From Actinomycetota bacterium (lineage in GTDB: Bacteria > Actinomycetota > Acidimicrobiia > IMCC26256): 9,496 nucleotides of DNA. The notes under the pieces were generated by a model that saw only the letters and a program-made list of their open reading frames with translations, had not been told where the DNA came from and did not search any database. Positions 7,270 to 9,496 of this stretch are shown here, piece by piece (positions within the stretch are counted from its first letter, which is position 1; each line of letters begins with the position of its first letter). The stretch spans positions 1-9,496 of the forward strand of contig WLHA01000028.1 in assembly GCA_009702955.1 (NCBI GenBank). Reading direction: 5' to 3'. Both the position numbers and the translations under genes were made by a program.

Positions 7270-7311
7270 ATGGCATGGAAGAGGTCAGGGTTCAATTCCC
7301 CTCAGCTCCAC
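7270..7311 (+). repeat. tRNA-Ala 3' fragment 3 (att-like direct repeat, one base deleted)
   Basis: It matches tRNA positions 4085-4127 over 42 bases with a single missing G in the 5' side of the T stem (AGGG before TTCAATT instead of AGGGG). It begins at the first base of the anticodon loop and ends one base after the tRNA discriminator; beyond that the sequence differs from copies 1 and 2. The stem is therefore mismatched and the copy cannot be functional. It marks the right boundary of the island, 15 bases before the stop codon of the HNH gene, which reads towards it. Confidence 0.92.
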
Positions 7312-7326
7312 CGCGTGTTGCCTCGA

Positions 7327-8547
7327 CTACCCCGTTCTCTTTAGATCTGGTGGTGCTCTCCAATCCCACCTGGTCTCCTTCGCCACACAAATCTCGCCCT
7401 CGCTGGCTTCGATCTTGATGAGTCGATATCCGTCGTGTGTTTTTAGAAGGTGATGTCGTTTGCAGAGGCGCACGAGGTTCTCCAAGCTGGCGGCGCCACC
7501 CTCAGCGAACGGAACGATGTGATCTATCTCTAGACCCATCGTCATATCGCATGTGGGTACCTGACAGACGCGATCGCGCTCCTCAACCGCTGATCGCAGT
7601 TTTGCCGGTATTGCTCGACCCATATGCGCAATCGTCCTGATGTCTGTGCCGTCCATTACCAAGAGTTTTAAGAATGCTTCACCTAAATACTCTGTAGCGG
7701 TAGCGACCGGTATTGGCCCTACGCCAGCGATCTCACAGATCTCGCCATGCTCGGTGTGCCCACGCTTAAGGGCATCTATGTCGACACGAATATTGATCAC
7801 GGCATTAGGGCGAATTGATTTTGTGCCGGTTTCGCTTGGCTGTTTGTTAGTTGCCTTCTCACAGAGTGCCATAAGTGCATCAGCTGCGTAGGCCTCTGGT
7901 CTCTCATGCGCACCACTCTTGCGAGCTTGTTTGAAGATCTCTTCCTGTAGTGGTTTGAGTGCTGCCATTACGCGCGCACCGTTAGCAACCGTCATACGGC
8001 CTTTGACATTGAACGAACCATCAAGATCTGTCCACGATTTGAAGTAGCGACTCTTGTGCACCTGTCTGTGGCGCTCCGCCTCATCAGTGGCCGCTGCAAC
8101 TACGCGTGATGACGCATCTCGTAGATCGCGCACCGTCGCATGTTTTGCGAGGTTCAAGAGCTGCGTCTCAGTATTCGGCGCAACGATCGCACCGCGTGCT
8201 ACCTCTACAGCCTGAGCGCCAGAGAGAGTCCCTGAGCGAAGAGCAGCCTGAGTGACCGGAAGGTGCTGGAGCTGACCAGCGAGCACCACTACAGATTGCG
8301 CTTCGTAGCGAGCACAATCAGTTTCAGTAGCTAGCCACTCTGAAATGCTCTTCGCACCTTGGCCTTTCCAGCCATTGGTGCGCTCTACCTGACCAACCCC
8401 GATAGTGCGTATCGCATCCCCAAGACGCCTAACGCGCTCACCGGAACTAACCAACCTCGCAGCCCGAGCAGCGTCAAAGCAATCAACCTCCATGGAGGCA
8501 AAGCAGGCCTCGAGCTCTGTGGTGAGTTGATCCAGTCGGTCGAACAT
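7327..8547 (-). CDS. DUF222 / HNH endonuclease (13E12 repeat family)
   Basis: Likely DNA endonuclease of the actinobacterial DUF222-HNH family; its biological role is not established. Counted from the ATG at 8547 it has 406 residues: a long helical DUF222 region and a C-terminal HNH domain at about 325-370. The domain shows putative zinc ligands Cys328, Cys333, Cys362 and His365 (RVCQVPTC and LCKRHH), the catalytic EIDHIVPF with Asp342-His343, and Asn357 in SLENL. The reading frame also opens with a TTG at 8577, but I prefer the ATG: it lies 7 bases after a TAGTAT -10 element, as expected for a leaderless mRNA, and neither start has a ribosome binding site. The ATG falls inside a perfect LexA operator, so SOS induction is likely; SOS boxes have been described for 13E12-family genes in Mycobacterium tuberculosis. 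GC content resembles the backbone, unlike the two cargo genes beside it. It is convergent with the sulfatase and divergent from hisH. Confidence 0.93.
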   Translation of the reverse strand: MFDRLDQLTTELEACFASMEVDCFDAARAARLVSSGERVRRLGDAIRTIGVGQVERTNGWKGQGAKSISEWLATETDCARYEAQSVVVLAGQLQHLPVTQAALRSGTLSGAQAVEVARGAIVAPNTETQLLNLAKHATVRDLRDASSRVVAAATDEAERHRQVHKSRYFKSWTDLDGSFNVKGRMTVANGARVMAALKPLQEEIFKQARKSGAHERPEAYAADALMALCEKATNKQPSETGTKSIRPNAVINIRVDIDALKRGHTEHGEICEIAGVGPIPVATATEYLGEAFLKLLVMDGTDIRTIAHMGRAIPAKLRSAVEERDRVCQVPTCDMTMGLEIDHIVPFAEGGAASLENLVRLCKRHHLLKTHDGYRLIKIEASEGEICVAKETRWDWRAPPDLKRTG

Positions 8548-8555
8548 ATGTTCGA
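8540..8555 (-). promoter_or_regulatory. LexA operator (SOS box) over the HNH gene start
   Basis: TCGAACATATGTTCGA is a perfect 16-base palindrome and fits the actinobacterial/mycobacterial SOS box TCGAAC-N4-GTTCGA. It covers the proposed start codon at 8545-8547 and overlaps the last base of the -10 element, so bound LexA should block initiation of transcription. The match and position are seen directly; regulation is inferred. Confidence 0.85.
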
Positions 8556-8560
8556 TACTA
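8555..8560 (-). promoter_or_regulatory. -10 element of the HNH gene, leaderless spacing
   Basis: On the minus strand TAGTAT (5 of 6 to TATAAT) is followed by 7 bases and then the A of the ATG at 8547. That places the transcription start at or next to the start codon, as in leaderless actinobacterial mRNAs. No convincing -35 hexamer is visible at 16-18 bases upstream. Confidence 0.55.
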
Positions 8561-8577
8561 AAACAGGGGTGTGACAA

Positions 8578-8702
8578 TTAAGTCGCAGCAAGAAATCACG
8601 AGAGGTCACCAAGGCATCGCGATACCCGCGAAGAAAGTAAAGAAGCTTGCAGCGCTAACCCCTACGGGGAACGACACCCCCTATCTCTAGACTCACGAAC
8701 CT
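8578..8702. promoter_or_regulatory. Divergent intergenic region between HNH gene and hisH
   Basis: These 125 bases must carry the upstream promoter elements for both directions. For hisH a TAGACT (8688-8693) lies 9 bases before the GTG start and could be its -10. CCCC-TAC-GGGG (8659-8669) is a small inverted repeat, and a second CCCC at 8677-8680 can also pair with the same GGGG. TCAC-N6-GTGA (8693-8706) spans the hisH start. None of these is strong enough to name a regulator. Confidence 0.35.
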
Positions 8703-9311
8703 GTGATTGGTGTAGTGGATTATCGAGCTGGGAATGCCCCGAGTGTGATGTATGCACTCGCGCGCCTCGGCATTGACGCTCGCCTTGTCTCTGATGCCGA
8801 GGCGGTCAGAGAGGTAGACCGCATAATTCTCCCGGGCGTAGGCGCTGCAGGGGCAACCGTTGGCTCACTCACCGAGTCTGGCCTAGTCGAGGCATTGACC
8901 GAGCGTGTGCTCAATGAGGCAATCCCATTCTTAGGAATCTGTGTTGGGCTCCAGATCCTCTTTGAGCACTCTGAAGAGGGCGATACCGATTGCCTTGGCT
9001 GGCTCCCTGGCAAGGTGCAGAGTTTTCCAGCATCTGTTCGTGTGCCCCAGATTGGTTGGAACTCTGTGCGCTTCGTGCGCGATCACGCTCTTACTAAAGG
9101 CCTACCGGAAGATCCATACCTCTACTTTGTGAACTCGTTCCACGCTGTGCCCGCAGATGCAGACGACGTACTTGGGTTAACTGATTATGCAGGTGAATTC
9201 TGCTCTGTAGTTGCACACAAAAATATTGCAGCAACGCAGTTCCACGCAGAGAAGAGCGGCGAGGTTGGGTTGAGAATCCTCACAAACTTTGCGTCATGGG
9301 ACGGTTTCTAA
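8703..9311 (+). CDS. hisH: Imidazole-glycerol-phosphate synthase, glutamine amidotransferase subunit
   Basis: Cytoplasmic class I glutaminase of histidine biosynthesis. It releases ammonia from glutamine and passes it to HisF, which makes imidazole glycerol phosphate and AICAR. The 202 residues start with the family opening IGVVDYRAGN and contain PGVGA (44-48), the nucleophile loop FLGICVGLQ with Cys80, the PQIGWN segment (115-120), YFVNSFHAVP (141-150) and ATQFHAEKSG with His181 and Glu183, completing the Cys-His-Glu triad. The length is normal for the family. The start is GTG at 8703 with no ribosome binding site; a -10-like TAGACT 9 bases upstream suggests a leaderless or nearly leaderless mRNA. 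hisF follows after 15 bases in the same direction, so the two partner subunits are probably co-transcribed. This looks like the first gene of its operon, because the gene upstream is divergent. Confidence 0.97.
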   Translation: MIGVVDYRAGNAPSVMYALARLGIDARLVSDAEAVREVDRIILPGVGAAGATVGSLTESGLVEALTERVLNEAIPFLGICVGLQILFEHSEEGDTDCLGWLPGKVQSFPASVRVPQIGWNSVRFVRDHALTKGLPEDPYLYFVNSFHAVPADADDVLGLTDYAGEFCSVVAHKNIAATQFHAEKSGEVGLRILTNFASWDGF

Positions 9312-9326
9312 TATGGGTGCTTCCTG

Positions 9327-9496
9327 ATGCTCACTAAACGTTTGATTGCTTGCTTCGACGTCATCAACGGACGCGTAACGAAGGCCGTACGTTTCCAGGA
9401 CAACATCGATGTAGCAGCCGCAGAGGATCTCGCACAGAGCCTTTATCAAGACCAGATCGATGAGATCGTCTTCTACGACATCACGGCGAGTAGCGA
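9327..9496 (+). CDS. hisF: Imidazole-glycerol-phosphate synthase, cyclase subunit, 3' end outside window
   Basis: The (beta/alpha)8-barrel partner of HisH; it uses the ammonia from HisH to convert PRFAR into imidazole glycerol phosphate and AICAR. The first 56 residues are visible. They begin MLTKRLIACFDVINGRVTK, with the catalytic Asp11 in the conserved position, and reach IVFYDITASS, the second strand of the barrel. The stretch between, including RFQDNIDVAAAEDLA, differs from the usual FVNLRDAGDPVELA type but aligns without gaps by eye. The start is the ATG at 9327, 15 bases after the hisH stop. No clear ribosome binding site precedes it; a four-codon frame (9313-9327, ATG to TGA) ends on the A of this ATG and could support coupled translation. 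No hisA gene lies between hisH and hisF. Confidence 0.93.
   Translation, partial: MLTKRLIACFDVINGRVTKAVRFQDNIDVAAAEDLAQSLYQDQIDEIVFYDITASS

Larger units (their letters stand above)
4090..7311. mobile_element. Composite genomic island of two cargo units bounded by tRNA-Ala 3' repeats
   Basis: The 3' part of the tRNA-Ala gene occurs three times in the same orientation: within the gene (from 4090), at 5072-5132, and at 7270-7311. Equivalent points are 982 and 2203 bases apart. The two enclosed segments each carry one plus-strand gene, a methyltransferase and a Tat sulfatase. Sampled lines within them are about 63-72% GC against about 48-53% in leuS, the HNH gene and hisH. Direct repeats of a tRNA 3' end are the usual trace of tyrosine-recombinase integration, so I infer two successive insertions. 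No integrase, excisionase or transfer gene is present in the window, so the element is either decayed or was moved by a recombinase coded elsewhere. Confidence 0.75.

Noticed and set aside
7265..7453. Plus-strand open frame starting in tRNA fragment 3
   Set aside because: It translates the tRNA fragment and then runs antisense through the end of the HNH gene; no family resemblance.
8577..8577. TTG at 8577 as the HNH gene start
   Set aside because: It adds 10 residues, but has no ribosome binding site and lies upstream of the apparent -10 element and LexA box; the ATG at 8547 fits the promoter geometry.

Overview
The window looks like chromosomal DNA of an actinobacterium. The evidence is a leuS gene followed by comEA, a DUF222/HNH (13E12-type) endonuclease gene, a perfect actinobacterial/mycobacterial-type LexA operator (TCGAAC-N4-GTTCGA), start codons without ribosome binding sites that suggest leaderless mRNAs, and a tRNA gene that does not encode CCA. 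A class such as Acidimicrobiia is possible, but that is a guess; no taxonomic marker was searched.

Layout. On the minus strand, positions 1-3888 carry leuS (leucyl-tRNA synthetase), followed downstream by the start of comEA (DNA-uptake/DNA-binding protein), which runs off the left edge. The two are separated by 164 bases holding a GC palindrome and a short tandem repeat. Divergent from leuS is a tRNA-Ala(GGC) gene (4054-4126), preceded by a 12-bp-period tandem repeat and followed by an intrinsic terminator. The tRNA 3' half then recurs twice, at 5072-5132 and 7270-7311. These copies bound two single-gene segments: a SAM-dependent methyltransferase (4388-5005) and a Tat-exported sulfatase (5204-7225). 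In sampled lines both segments are clearly richer in GC (about 63-72%) than leuS, the HNH gene and hisH (about 48-53%). I read this as a tRNA-targeted island built from two tandem cargo units, with no integrase left in the window.

Right of the island lies the HNH endonuclease (minus strand). Its preferred ATG sits inside a perfect LexA box with a -10 element at leaderless spacing, so it is probably SOS-controlled. Divergent from it is the core histidine pair hisH (complete) and hisF (cut by the right edge), which together form imidazole-glycerol-phosphate synthase.

The housekeeping genes (leuS, comEA, tRNA-Ala, hisH, hisF) form the backbone. The methyltransferase and sulfatase are likely acquired cargo with no evident functional link to each other. 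The HNH gene is an accessory gene of a family often found in multiple copies in actinobacterial genomes.
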